The position numbers and the translations under genes are program-made. This document shows, piece by piece, positions 1-7,754 of a stretch of DNA of 64,000 nt. The stretch is from Chitinophaga sp. GTDB lineage: Bacteria > Bacteroidota > Bacteroidia > Chitinophagales > Chitinophagaceae. Below the pieces are notes generated by a model that was not told the DNA's origin, did no database searches, and saw nothing but the letters and a program-made list of their open reading frames with translations. The DNA is taken from contig NZ_JAGHZS010000009.1 in NCBI RefSeq assembly GCF_017745275.1, positions 310,001-374,000 of the forward strand. The letters run 5' to 3'. Positions within the stretch are counted from its first letter, which is position 1, and each line of letters begins with the position of its first letter.

Positions 1-810
1 TCCGATCAACAGATCGCACCTTCCAAACGGGTAAATATCCATACAGAAAAGGGTACCGTAAAAGCTGTTTTTGGCTGGCCGGCAATCCATACCCGCATGC
101 GCGGCGGCGAGGGTAAAGAACCTCAGCCTAAAGTAGAAAACATCTTCCTGGATTGCGGCGCCCGTTCCCGCAAGGAAGTAGAAGACCTCGGCATACATGT
201 AGGCTGTGTATGTACATTTGAAGATGGCTTCGAAGAACTGAACTACGACTACTACATCTGCCGCGCCATCGATAACCGCATTGGTGGTTTTATGATTGCA
301 GAAGTAGCCCGGCTGCTGAAAGAAAAGAAACAACAACTGCCTTTCGGCTTATACATTGTAAATGCTGTACAGGAAGAAGTAGGATTACGCGGTGCAGAAA
401 TGATCGCCAAACGTATTAAACCTAACGTAGCCATCATCACAGACGTTACACATGATACCACTACCCCGATGATCAATAAAAACATTGAAGGGGAAATCAA
501 ATGTGGTGGCGGTCCTAGCATCACTTATGGCCCGGCTGTTCACAATATCTTGCGTGATCTCATTATCAAAACAGCAAAGAAAAACGATATCCCGCATCAG
601 CTGCATGCCGTTAGCCGCAGCACTGGTACTGATACGGATGCTTTTGCCTACAGCAACGATGGTACCCCGTCTGCGCTGATCAGCTTACCATTGCGCTATA
701 TGCATACTACCGTGGAAATGGTAAAAAAAGATGATATTGAAAATACCATTCAGCTGATTTATCATACCCTGCTGAATATTACACCGAAAACGAATTTTCA
801 GTATTTGTAA
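1..810 (+). CDS. M42 family metallopeptidase (5' truncated by window)
   Basis: The reading frame is open from base 1, so the N-terminus lies outside the window; 269 residues are visible of a family length near 350. M42 enzymes are cytosolic aminopeptidases with two metal ions, often forming large tetrahedral assemblies. Visible signatures are DNRIGG (the metal-bridging Asp, about residue 91 of the visible part), the catalytic pair EE in VQEEVG, ITDVTHD (a further metal ligand) and RYMHTT near the C-terminus, whose His is the usual last metal ligand. The family assignment is firm; the peptide substrate cannot be told. A large hairpin (812-915) starts two bases after the stop. Confidence 0.9.
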   Translation, partial: SDQQIAPSKRVNIHTEKGTVKAVFGWPAIHTRMRGGEGKEPQPKVENIFLDCGARSRKEVEDLGIHVGCVCTFEDGFEELNYDYYICRAIDNRIGGFMIAEVARLLKEKKQQLPFGLYIVNAVQEEVGLRGAEMIAKRIKPNVAIITDVTHDTTTPMINKNIEGEIKCGGGPSITYGPAVHNILRDLIIKTAKKNDIPHQLHAVSRSTGTDTDAFAYSNDGTPSALISLPLRYMHTTVEMVKKDDIENTIQLIYHTLLNITPKTNFQYL

Positions 811-811
811 G

Positions 812-915
812 AGCTGAAAGCAGAAAGCAGAAAGCAAAAAGCTATTGGGGCGAGTGAATATTGCGGATATTTATACGCTTTGATCACTCGCCTCAATAGC
901 TTTTTGCTTTCTGCT
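812..915. repeat. Type A heptamer hairpin between convergent genes
   Basis: Arms 826-857 and 884-915 are complementary over 32 bases with one mismatch; the loop is 26 bases. The left arm is made of 7-base units (AGCTGAA, AGCAGAA, AGCAGAA, AGCAAAA, AGCTATT) starting at 812. It fills the space between the stop of the M42 peptidase gene and the stop of the convergent lipoprotein gene. The loop contains GGATATTTATACGCTTT, also found with small changes in the element at 7610-7726, which shows the two share ancestry. Confidence 0.9.
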
Positions 916-1679
916 TATTTAAAGAAATCCGCTGCCCTGGTGGTTTTCTCTACCCACGCTCCGGAAGATGCCTGCAATACATACTCACTCAACCCTACCC
1001 TGTTCGCCCCTGGCGCCCAATCATAGGTATATCCCATTCTTGTCCATGGATAATGCGCATCTGTTGCTGAATTCAGCGGACGATAGTACGCGTAAATAAT
1101 GTAGTTATTAAACCAGGTGGTATAAGCCGGCGGCAAACCTGGAATTAACACCGCACCAGCGGTTTTGGTAGTGATGTCCGGATTACCGGCCGGGCGGTAT
1201 AAACGCGATGCTTTCACCCACATGGTGGCAATATGCGTATTACTTTTGGAATTGGCCGGCGGCAGTCCTAACAACTGGCATATCCGCATAATGGTATCGG
1301 AAGCAGGCGTGAAAGAAGGCCCTATCTTGGTCTTCATCTGTTTGGGTATAAACAGCCAGGATTCTCCCCATACGTTGGTGATAGAATCACCTGGCGGATA
1401 GCTGCCGGGGTATTTCATAAACGTACCCATTAACACATACTGCTGACCATTGATTGTTTTCCATTGCAGATCCGTATTGTCTGCTGTGATGGGCCATAAC
1501 GCAGTGGATATCTGGCTGCTATCGGCCACCATCGCATTTTCTATGGCCTGCCCATATAGCTGGCCCATGGAAGGTTTGGGGGTTACAGGGGTGTCATCAT
1601 TTTTATTACATCCTGTAAAAGCTACAGCTGCCATCAGGAGCGCAGCAGGCAGTATACTGCCAGAGAAGATTTGTTTCAT
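915..1679 (-). CDS. Hypothetical lipoprotein, 254 aa
   Basis: I do not recognise the family. The N-terminus is a clear lipoprotein signal: charged start, hydrophobic stretch, then a lipobox ending FTGC with the lipidated Cys at residue 24, followed by an Asp/Asn-rich tether and a Pro/Thr-rich linker. The rest (residues 40-254) looks like a compact, aromatic-rich surface domain with no visible catalytic motif. Its stop codon directly follows the right arm of the hairpin at 812-915. A TAAATTTG element on the minus strand (1749-1756) is a possible -7 box, but no TTG is found at the right distance, so the promoter is uncertain. Surface or periplasmic location is inferred from the signal. Confidence 0.75.
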   Translation of the reverse strand: MKQIFSGSILPAALLMAAVAFTGCNKNDDTPVTPKPSMGQLYGQAIENAMVADSSQISTALWPITADNTDLQWKTINGQQYVLMGTFMKYPGSYPPGDSITNVWGESWLFIPKQMKTKIGPSFTPASDTIMRICQLLGLPPANSKSNTHIATMWVKASRLYRPAGNPDITTKTAGAVLIPGLPPAYTTWFNNYIIYAYYRPLNSATDAHYPWTRMGYTYDWAPGANRVGLSEYVLQASSGAWVEKTTRAADFFK

Positions 1680-1762
1680 AGAAGTGGTTTTCTGGATACT
1701 GGTTATTTAAATCGAGTGCTGCAATTAAATGTATTTCAAGGAAATAGACAAATTTAGCTACC

Positions 1763-1860
1763 AGCCATTAGCTATTAGCTTTTAGCAAAAATGCAGCGAA
1801 GAACATAGCATATATGTTTCTCTTCGCTGCATTTTTGCTAAAAGCTAATAGCTAATGGCT
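1763..1860. repeat. Type B heptamer hairpin, perfect 40-bp stem
   Basis: Arms 1763-1802 and 1821-1860 are perfectly complementary over 40 bases, with a further ACATA/TATGT pairing inside the loop. Units are AGCCATT, AGCTATT, AGCTTTT, AGCAAAA followed by TGCAGCGAAGA. The repeat runs into the 3' end of aroQ: the word GCTA following the right arm supplies the aroQ stop codon (TAG on minus, 1866-1868). Confidence 0.92.
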
Positions 1861-1865
1861 AAAAG

Positions 1866-2291
1866 CTACAAATCGGCCATCCCGAAATACTCCACGCCCA
1901 ACTGGTATCCTTTCAGTCCGAGACCACAGATACAACCAATACATTTAGGCGCTATCAACGAAGTATGCCTGAATTCTTCACGGGCATATACGTTGCTGAT
2001 ATGTATTTCCATCACCGGCGTTTTAATGCCTGCAATGGCGTCCCGGATGGCGATAGAAGTATGCGTATAGGCGCCTGCGTTCAGCAGGATACCATCGTAA
2101 GAAAAGCCTACTTCATGCAGATAGTTGACCAGCTCTCCTTCTACATTACTCTGGAAGTAAGTAAAGTTAACAGCAGGAAATTGTTTTTGCAGATGTTTAA
2201 AATAATGTTCGAACGACTCGCTGCCATAGATGCCTGTTTCACGCTTGCCGAGCAGGTTTAGGTTAGGGCCGTTGATGATAGCTATTTGCAT
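1866..2291 (-). CDS. aroQ: Type II 3-dehydroquinate dehydratase
   Basis: AroQ removes water from 3-dehydroquinate to give 3-dehydroshikimate, step three of the shikimate pathway to aromatic amino acids; it works in the cytosol as a dodecamer. The 141 residues match the normal size. Diagnostic blocks are INGPNLNLLGKRE at the N-terminus, the catalytic Tyr22 in GIYGSE, LLNAGAYTHTS (residues 69-79) and the His97 in EIHISN. The gene is downstream of the ubiX-like gene on the same strand with a 36-base gap, so they may be cotranscribed. The stop codon falls just outside a perfect hairpin. Confidence 0.96.
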   Translation of the reverse strand: MQIAIINGPNLNLLGKRETGIYGSESFEHYFKHLQKQFPAVNFTYFQSNVEGELVNYLHEVGFSYDGILLNAGAYTHTSIAIRDAIAGIKTPVMEIHISNVYAREEFRHTSLIAPKCIGCICGLGLKGYQLGVEYFGMADL

Positions 2292-2327
2292 GATGATGGA
2301 TATAAATTGAAAGATGTACGAAGGTAA

Positions 2328-2909
2328 TTAATCCTGTTGATGATTACTATCACTGCCCCAGCGGTAAGTTTGCTGTTCAATGCCTGCCAGGTCAATGATA
2401 CGGTCTACCACGGTAGCTGCCATTTCTTCCAGGCTGTTGGGTAAGCTGTAGAAAGAAGGCGTAGCCGGGCAAATGATACCGCCCGCCATGGTCACGGCTT
2501 CCATGTTTTTAATATGTATCAGGTTATAGGGCGTTTCGCGCACTACACAGATCAGCTTTCTGCGTTCCTTCAGCACTACATCTGCAGCGCGGGTAATAAG
2601 ATCATTGGAGATACCGGTGGCAATGCGCCCTAAAGTGCCCATCGAACAAGGACAGATAATCATGGTATTAAAACGTCCGGAACCGGAAGCGAATGGAGCG
2701 TGGAAGTCTTGCTGGGTATAAAAGCGGAAAGGTAATTGTTTATAATCTTCATCTCTCAGTTCCGTTTCCCACACCGTTTTGGCGTTTTCAGTCATCACTA
2801 CGGCTACCTGGTCCAGTTGTGCATGCGCTGCCTGCAGCTTCCGCAGCAACTGGCGTGCATAAATAGAGCCGCTGGCTCCTGTAACTGCTACTACTATACG
2901 ATGTTTCAT
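2328..2909 (-). CDS. ubiX: UbiX-family flavin prenyltransferase
   Basis: UbiX proteins attach a dimethylallyl group to FMN to make prenyl-FMN, the cofactor of UbiD decarboxylases. Seen: the flavoprotein-fold start VAVTGASGSIYA (residues 7-18), CPCSMGTLGRIATG, the conserved block ITRAADVVLKERR, and VRETPYN with the loop that holds the phosphate and prenyl donor. The 193-residue length is normal. No ubiD partner is in the window, so the decarboxylase served is unknown. A minus-strand TAGCTTTG (2930-2937) lies about 20 bases upstream and fits a Bacteroidota -7 box. Confidence 0.92.
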   Translation of the reverse strand: MKHRIVVAVTGASGSIYARQLLRKLQAAHAQLDQVAVVMTENAKTVWETELRDEDYKQLPFRFYTQQDFHAPFASGSGRFNTMIICPCSMGTLGRIATGISNDLITRAADVVLKERRKLICVVRETPYNLIHIKNMEAVTMAGGIICPATPSFYSLPNSLEEMAATVVDRIIDLAGIEQQTYRWGSDSNHQQD

Positions 2910-2929
2910 TGGCTATGCTATTGATATTG

Positions 2930-2937
2930 CAAAGCTA
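2930..2937 (-). promoter_or_regulatory. Possible -7 promoter element of ubiX-like gene
   Basis: Reads TAGCTTTG on the minus strand, fitting TAnnTTTG, 21 bases before the start codon. The expected TTG at -33 is only matched loosely (CTT), so this is a weak call. Confidence 0.35.
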
Positions 2938-2989
2938 GCCTATTTGCGGGTATTGAAAGCACTTCCGCACAAAAACAAATCCGTGCAGA

Positions 2990-3035
2990 TCACTCGCTAC
3001 AATAGCTTTTTGCTTTCTGCTTTCTGCCTTTTGCT
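2990..3035. repeat. Solo right arm of a type A heptamer element
   Basis: TCACTCGCTACAATAGC followed by heptamers TTTTTGC, TTTCTGC, TTTCTGC, CTTTTGC matches the right arm of the hairpins at 812-915 and 7610-7726, but no left arm is present upstream. It abuts the ytxJ stop codon. Read as a truncated copy. Confidence 0.8.
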
Positions 3036-3036
3036 A

Positions 3037-3369
3037 TTATAACCCTGCCTGGGCTACAATTTCATCCATCAGGATGCCGCTGTGGCTTTCATTATAAATA
3101 CATTCACCGTTGCGGATCACGAGTATCTGGGGAGATTCATGCTCTACACGATACATTTCCGCAATTTTATTGGATACAGGACGATAGGAGATAAGGTCCA
3201 GGTAATAAAACGTTAACCCCTCTGGTTCCGCTGCCCGCTCCAATCTGGCTTTGGCCATCGAGCTAATAGAGCACCGTGTACTGTGTTTAAAAATAGCTAT
3301 CGGCTGATTTGCTGACACCGCGTTGATTTCAGATAGCTGTTCCTCGCTGGTTAACGTTTTCCAATTCAT
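3037..3369 (-). CDS. ytxJ: Bacillithiol system redox-active protein YtxJ
   Basis: YtxJ proteins have a thioredoxin-like fold with one active Cys and are thought to act as monothiol bacilliredoxins, removing bacillithiol from proteins. The 110 residues show the family signature FKHSTRCSIS with Cys33, the YYLDL strand and the cis-Pro region ESPQILVI. This suggests the organism uses bacillithiol, as many Bacteroidota do. The start codon directly follows the stop codon (TAAATG) of a small lipoprotein gene at 3370-3519, so translation of the two is probably coupled. Confidence 0.92.
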   Translation of the reverse strand: MNWKTLTSEEQLSEINAVSANQPIAIFKHSTRCSISSMAKARLERAAEPEGLTFYYLDLISYRPVSNKIAEMYRVEHESPQILVIRNGECIYNESHSGILMDEIVAQAGL

Positions 3370-3519
3370 TTAACATGCTTTGTTATGTTCTATCGCAGGC
3401 GTTTTGGCCATTCCCCTCATTGGGCAACCTAATTTCTGATGGCTTGCGCAGGACGTTAATAAAACAGCAAAGATACAAACCATAGCCGTGTAGCCCAAAA
3501 TTCTTACATAAGATTGCAT
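3370..3519 (-). CDS. Small lipoprotein, 49 aa
   Basis: This gene is below the usual ORF length cut-off. It reads MQSYVRILGYTAMVCIF, then a hydrophobic run ending in the lipobox LTSC (Cys24), then a short polar tail with SHQKLGCPMRG and IEHNKAC at the end. After lipidation only about 26 residues remain, with two further Cys at about 33 and 49. It has the best-formed promoter in this part of the window (3608-3637) and its TAA is immediately followed by the ytxJ ATG. I know of no function; the pairing with ytxJ and the spare cysteines make a thiol-linked envelope role possible, which is inference. Confidence 0.8.
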   Translation of the reverse strand: MQSYVRILGYTAMVCIFAVLLTSCASHQKLGCPMRGMAKTPAIEHNKAC

Positions 3520-3607
3520 ACTGGGAGATTTATAATTAACTAAAACGAAATTTCACAGGAAATATGATACGACTACTTTTTTAATCGTTCTTTGTAACGT
3601 TATTTTG

Positions 3608-3637
3608 CAAATATAGAAAATACATTAAAAAAAACAA
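3608..3637 (-). promoter_or_regulatory. Bacteroidota promoter for small lipoprotein-ytxJ
   Basis: On the minus strand: TTG (3635-3637), 19-base spacer, TATATTTG (3608-3615), an exact match to TTG-N19-TAnnTTTG. The transcript would start near 3601 with a leader of about 80 bases. The -33 element ends two bases before the mpl start codon of the divergent gene, so polymerases or regulators at the two genes would interfere. Confidence 0.65.
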
Positions 3638-3639
3638 CT

Positions 3640-5037
3640 ATGTCATTTTCGGATTTTCCGAAAATCTCCAGCGTTATGACAAAAGTACATTTTATTGCCA
3701 TAGGCGGCAGCGTGATGCATCAATTGGCCATTGCGCTCAAAAATAAAGGTTACCAGGTAACCGGTAGTGACGACGAAATTTTTGAACCGGCACTATCGAA
3801 CCTCCAACAGGCAGGCATTTTACCCGCCACCACCGGTTGGGACGCCACCCGGATAACGCCGGATTTAGACGCTGTCATCCTCGGTATGCACGCCCGGGAA
3901 GACAACCCCGAGCTCATTAAAGCCCGGGAAATGCACCTGAAAATTTATTCTTTCCCCGAATACATCTTCCAGGAAAGTAAAAATAAAACCCGGGTAGCCA
4001 TCGGCGGCAGTCACGGTAAAACTACCACCACCGCCATGGTCATGCATGCCTTACAATACAACCACCAGGCATTCGATTACCTTGTAGGTGCCAAATTAAC
4101 CGGTTTTGCACAGTCGGTTAACATCACTGACGCCCCCGTCATCGTATGCGAAGCAGATGAATATCCTGCCTCCGTAATCGAGAAACGGCCCAAATTTCAT
4201 TTTCTGCATCCGCAGATTGCCGTATTAACTGGTATCGCCTGGGATCATATCAACGTTTTCCCCACTTACGACATCTATAAAGAACAATTTGCCATTTTTA
4301 TCCGGCAGATGGAGCCCGGCCAGGTATTGATTTATAATGCGGGAGATGCCGAACTCGTTGCACTTGTGACCGCTACGGGCGGTCACCTGCAGCTCCTGCC
4401 CTATGGCCTGCCCAAACATACCATCGAACAGGGCGTTACCCGGGTCTACTTCGGCGACCACAGCACCGCGCTTGAAGTATTCGGCGACCATAACCTCCTG
4501 AACCTCCACGCCGCCAAACTGGTGTGCAACCAGCTCGGCGTATCTGACGCAGATTTCCTGGCAGCCATCGCCTCCTTTACCGGCGCGGCAAAACGACTGG
4601 AGCTCGTCGCTAAAAATGAGCATTGCGTAATTTATCGTGATTTCGCCCACGCCCCTTCCAAGGTGAAAGCCACCATGGAAGCCACCAAACACCAGTTTCC
4701 CCAACGGAAACTGATCGCTGTACTGGAATTACACACCTATAGCAGTTTGAATGCTGATTTCCTGGAACAATATGATCACGCATTGGATACCGCGGATATC
4801 GCCGTGGTATTTTATAGCAAACACGCCCTGGAAATCAAGAGAATGCCCGATCTTGCGCCTGAATTGATTGCACAACGCTTCGGAAGAAACGATCTGCAGG
4901 TATTCAACAACCGGGAAAAACTGGAAGCATTTTTATCCGCTCAAAACTACCAGGATACCAACCTGCTGTTAATGAGCTCCGGTACATATGATGGCCTTGA
5001 TTTCAGCAAACTAAAGGAATTACTGCCAAACAACTAA
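3640..5037 (+). CDS. mpl: Mur ligase family protein, Mpl-like (murein peptide ligase)
   Basis: Mpl joins the recycled tripeptide L-Ala-D-Glu-meso-DAP to UDP-MurNAc, saving wall peptides for peptidoglycan synthesis. The protein has the three Mur ligase domains: an N-terminal Rossmann-like domain starting FIAIGGSVMHQLA (residues about 17-29), the ATP loop GGSHGKTTTT, the ATPase block CEADEYPAS, and a C-terminal domain with YRDFAHAPSKVKAT. Mpl and MurC are close relatives; EADEYPAS and DFAHAPSK favour Mpl over MurC, but substrate is inferred. A second in-frame ATG sits at codon 13, before KVHFIAIGG, and could be the true start. Confidence 0.85.
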   Translation: MSFSDFPKISSVMTKVHFIAIGGSVMHQLAIALKNKGYQVTGSDDEIFEPALSNLQQAGILPATTGWDATRITPDLDAVILGMHAREDNPELIKAREMHLKIYSFPEYIFQESKNKTRVAIGGSHGKTTTTAMVMHALQYNHQAFDYLVGAKLTGFAQSVNITDAPVIVCEADEYPASVIEKRPKFHFLHPQIAVLTGIAWDHINVFPTYDIYKEQFAIFIRQMEPGQVLIYNAGDAELVALVTATGGHLQLLPYGLPKHTIEQGVTRVYFGDHSTALEVFGDHNLLNLHAAKLVCNQLGVSDADFLAAIASFTGAAKRLELVAKNEHCVIYRDFAHAPSKVKATMEATKHQFPQRKLIAVLELHTYSSLNADFLEQYDHALDTADIAVVFYSKHALEIKRMPDLAPELIAQRFGRNDLQVFNNREKLEAFLSAQNYQDTNLLLMSSGTYDGLDFSKLKELLPNN

Positions 5038-5070
5038 TCAACTCACTAAACAATTACTAAATACTAAATA

Positions 5071-5844
5071 ATGCCTTCTTTGCTCCTCAAAAGGCCACTG
5101 GCCGTCATCGATCTCGAAACCACCGGTACCAACGTGGCCGCTGATCGTATCATTGAAATTGCTATCATCAAAGTGTTCCCGGACAAAACAACCCAGTCCA
5201 AAGTAAAACGCATTAACCCCGGAATGCCGATCCCCGCAGGATCTACAGCAATTCATGGTATCAAGGACGAAGATGTAAAAGATGCTCCTACCTTCAAACA
5301 GGCCGCCCACGAACTCAAACAGTTCATGGATAACTGCGACCTCGCCGGGTACAACTCCAATCGCTTCGATATCCCCCTCCTGGTGGAAGAATTCCTCCGG
5401 GCAGATATAGAATTCGATGTATCCAAACGCAAATTCGTAGACGTTCAACGGATTTTCCACCTGATGGAAAAACGCACACTCGCAGCCGCCTACAAATTCT
5501 ATTGCGATAAACAACTCGAAAACGCCCACAGCGCCGAAGCAGACGCACTCGCTACCTACGAAATCCTGGAAGCACAACTGGGCCGCTACGAACAATTACA
5601 AGAGGATATCGACTCCCTCGCCGATTTTACCAAAGAAGAAGATTATATCGACTTCGCCCGCCGCCTCGTCATGCAGGGCGGAAACGAAGTGTTTAATTTC
5701 GGTAAATACAAAGGCCGCTCCGTGAGAGAAGTACTGAAAGCAGAGCCACAGTACTACGACTGGATGATGAAGGCCGACTTCCCGCTCAATACCAAACAGA
5801 AACTGACGGAAATCTTCCATAATATGATGTTAAAAAAAATGTAA
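5071..5844 (+). CDS. DnaQ-like 3'-5' exonuclease with C-terminal DUF3820-type domain
   Basis: Residues 10-170 are a DEDDh exonuclease: Asp14 and Glu16 in VIDLETTG, a HGI(K)DEDV block, the Asp in NSNRFDIP, and HSAEADALATYEIL, holding the His and last Asp of motif III. These enzymes remove nucleotides from 3' ends during proofreading or repair. After a Glu/Asp-rich linker, residues 205-255 carry FGKYKGRSVREV and YYDWMMKADFP, typical of the small DUF3820 domain found fused to such exonucleases. The gene follows mpl by 33 bases on the same strand. Confidence 0.88.
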   Translation: MPSLLLKRPLAVIDLETTGTNVAADRIIEIAIIKVFPDKTTQSKVKRINPGMPIPAGSTAIHGIKDEDVKDAPTFKQAAHELKQFMDNCDLAGYNSNRFDIPLLVEEFLRADIEFDVSKRKFVDVQRIFHLMEKRTLAAAYKFYCDKQLENAHSAEADALATYEILEAQLGRYEQLQEDIDSLADFTKEEDYIDFARRLVMQGGNEVFNFGKYKGRSVREVLKAEPQYYDWMMKADFPLNTKQKLTEIFHNMMLKKM

Positions 5845-5916
5845 TGTTAACCGGGAACGTCATATCTTGCGCCGGAATTGAATTATTTTCGCAGTCCAAA
5901 AATATCATCTGCTGAA

Positions 5917-6657
5917 TTGGAAAAGCTTGTCATCATTCCTACGTACAATGAAAAGGATAACATCCGGAACATCATTGACGCTGTATTTTCCTTACAGGAG
6001 AATTTTCATGTCCTCATCGTGGATGACGGATCACCTGACGGTACCGGCGCTATTGTAAAAGGCTTACAACAGCAACATCCGGACGAATTATTCCTGGAAG
6101 AAAGATCCGGCAAACAAGGTCTGGGTACAGCTTATATCCACGGCTTTAAATGGGCACTGGCCAGAGGTTATCAATACATTTTTGAAATGGATGCCGACTT
6201 CTCCCACAATCCCAAAGACCTGGTACGCCTCTATGATGCCTGCGCCAAAGGCGGTGCAGACGTAGCAGTAGGTTCCCGCTATGTAAAAGGTGGGAAAACC
6301 GAAAACTGGCCATGGGACCGCGCAGTACTGTCGTACGGCGCCTCTATCTACGTAGGTATGATTACATGGATGCCCGTAAGGGACCCAACAGCCGGGTTTG
6401 TATGCTACCGCAACACCGTACTGGAAGCCATTAACCTGGACCAGATACAGTTTGTGGGCTATGCCTTCCAGATTGAAATGAAATTCACCGCGTGGAAACT
6501 GGGCTTCAAAATCAAAGAAGTATCCATCACGTTCAAAGACAGGAAAGAAGGCTATTCCAAGATGAGCAAAGGCATTGTAAAAGAAGGTATCCTTGGGGTA
6601 CTCAAAATACAATGGCAGAGCCTTTTCAGGAATTATGCAAGAAGAGTAAAGAATTAA
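5917..6657 (+). CDS. Polyprenol monophosphomannose synthase (GT2)
   Basis: This GT2 enzyme moves a sugar, usually mannose from GDP-mannose, to a polyprenyl phosphate at the inner membrane, feeding protein or glycan glycosylation. Motifs: VIIPTYNEKDNI at the start, the nucleotide-binding VDDGSPDGT, EMDADFSHNP (the DXD-like metal site) and DPTAGFVCYR. There is no ATG before VIIPTYNE, so I chose the TTG at 5917, giving MEKLVIIPTYNE as in relatives. The alternative is the TTG at 5878, which adds 13 residues. No C-terminal membrane domain is present, so it is the short, soluble form. Length 246 residues. Confidence 0.85.
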   Translation: MEKLVIIPTYNEKDNIRNIIDAVFSLQENFHVLIVDDGSPDGTGAIVKGLQQQHPDELFLEERSGKQGLGTAYIHGFKWALARGYQYIFEMDADFSHNPKDLVRLYDACAKGGADVAVGSRYVKGGKTENWPWDRAVLSYGASIYVGMITWMPVRDPTAGFVCYRNTVLEAINLDQIQFVGYAFQIEMKFTAWKLGFKIKEVSITFKDRKEGYSKMSKGIVKEGILGVLKIQWQSLFRNYARRVKN

Positions 6658-6674
6658 TTAATATACATAAATGG

Positions 6675-6722
6675 GTGTTTAGGGATTTGTTCATTTTACC
6701 AGGTGAACAAATCCCTAAATAC
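6675..6722. promoter_or_regulatory. 16-bp perfect hairpin in front of DMT transporter gene
   Basis: TTTAGGGATTTGTTCA (6678-6693) pairs perfectly with 6704-6719; one G-T and two more pairs extend it to 6675-6722. The loop is 10 bases. It ends 13 bases before the chosen ATG at 6736. No T-run follows on either strand, so it is not a standard terminator. It could be a leader structure that affects ribosome access, or an operator. It also makes a GTG start at 6703 unlikely. Confidence 0.6.
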
Positions 6723-6735
6723 ATTAAGTGGGTTC

Positions 6736-7611
6736 ATGAAAAAGGCATTTATCCAGCTGCATCTCTCCGTATTTCTGGCTGGCTTCACTGGTATCCTGGG
6801 AAAGTTGATTACCCTCAATGAAGGGCTGTTAGTATGGTACCGGTTACTGATTACTTCCATTACTTTATTCGTATTATTCCGCCTGCAGGGCACTTTTAAA
6901 AAGCTTCCCTGGAAAGATATTCTGCCCATCGGTGCTACCGGTGTGGTGGTAGCCGCCCACTGGCTTTTCTTTTATGGCAGCATTAAATATTCCAACGTAT
7001 CTATTGGCGTAATCTGCTTTTCGCTGACCAGCCTCTTCACCGCCATCTTCGACCCGCTGATTAACCGGCGCCGTTTCGATATGGCAGAAATGCTACTGAG
7101 CATGCTCACCCTGGCGGGTATTCTGCTGATCTTCCACTTTGATACACAATACCGCACCGGTATCATACTGGGCATTATCTCCGCCATGTTTGCAGCCCTG
7201 TTTACCGTATTCAACAAACGCCTGATCAAACGATTTGATACGTCTACCATTACCTTCTACGAACTATCTGTAGGATTCGTAATATTAACACTCTTCCTGC
7301 CGGTGTATCTCCATCGTTTTCCGGTGGCAACAATACTGCCTTCCGGTATGGATCTCCTTTACCTGCTCATATTGGCCTGGTTTTGCACGGTACTCATGTA
7401 CTTACTCAGCATGAATGCATTGAAGAAAATTTCTCCGTTTACCGTTAACCTTTGCTTCAACCTGGAACCGGTATACAGCATCCTGATGGCGTTCGTACTT
7501 TTTCATGAAAACAAGTTCCTGAACAATGCTTTCTATGCCGGCTTAAGCTGTATTATGCTTTCCGTAGGTTTACAAATGCTGCGGGTAGCCAAAGGCCGTA
7601 CATCAAATTAG
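6736..7611 (+). CDS. EamA/DMT family transporter
   Basis: An inner membrane carrier of the drug/metabolite transporter superfamily, with ten hydrophobic segments arranged as two EamA repeats. It starts MKKAFIQLHLSVFLAG; GKLITLNEGLLVWYRL in the first repeat and a FTVNLCFNLEPVYSILMA block in the second are typical of the family. I chose the ATG at 6736 over an upstream GTG inside the hairpin. The substrate cannot be deduced. The TAG stop (7609-7611) overlaps the first AGC of the following hairpin, so the repeat element supplies part of the stop codon. Confidence 0.88.
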   Translation: MKKAFIQLHLSVFLAGFTGILGKLITLNEGLLVWYRLLITSITLFVLFRLQGTFKKLPWKDILPIGATGVVVAAHWLFFYGSIKYSNVSIGVICFSLTSLFTAIFDPLINRRRFDMAEMLLSMLTLAGILLIFHFDTQYRTGIILGIISAMFAALFTVFNKRLIKRFDTSTITFYELSVGFVILTLFLPVYLHRFPVATILPSGMDLLYLLILAWFCTVLMYLLSMNALKKISPFTVNLCFNLEPVYSILMAFVLFHENKFLNNAFYAGLSCIMLSVGLQMLRVAKGRTSN

Positions 7612-7726
7612 CAGAAAGCAGAAAGCGGAAAGCAAAAAGCTATTGTAGCGATTGACAGTAGCGGATATTATACGCTTTAATCATCCGCTTCAATAGCTTT
7701 TTGCTTTCCGCTTTCTGCTTTCTGCT
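7610..7726. repeat. Type A heptamer hairpin, 41-bp stem
   Basis: Arms 7610-7650 and 7686-7726 are complementary over 41 bases with one mismatch. Units: AGCAGAA, AGCAGAA, AGCGGAA, AGCAAAA, AGCTATT. The third unit (AGCGGAA) differs from the element at 812-915, and the change is matched in the other arm (TTTCCGC). The loop shares GCGGATATTATACGCTTTA with the 812-915 loop. Confidence 0.92.
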
Positions 7727-7754
7727 CTCCAACATATTTCCTATTTTAGCACTT

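Noticed and set aside
812-915. Heptamer repeats as a CRISPR array
   Set aside because: Units are 7 bases with no spacers of constant length, arms are inverted, and there are no cas genes.
6703-6735. GTG start at 6703 for the DMT transporter
   Set aside because: It lies in the loop edge and right arm of a strong hairpin and adds a polar segment before the first membrane helix; ATG 6736 is better.
7701-7754. Longer S9 peptidase start inside the repeat
   Set aside because: The added residues are translated heptamer repeat; the ATG at 7755 begins a normal signal peptide.
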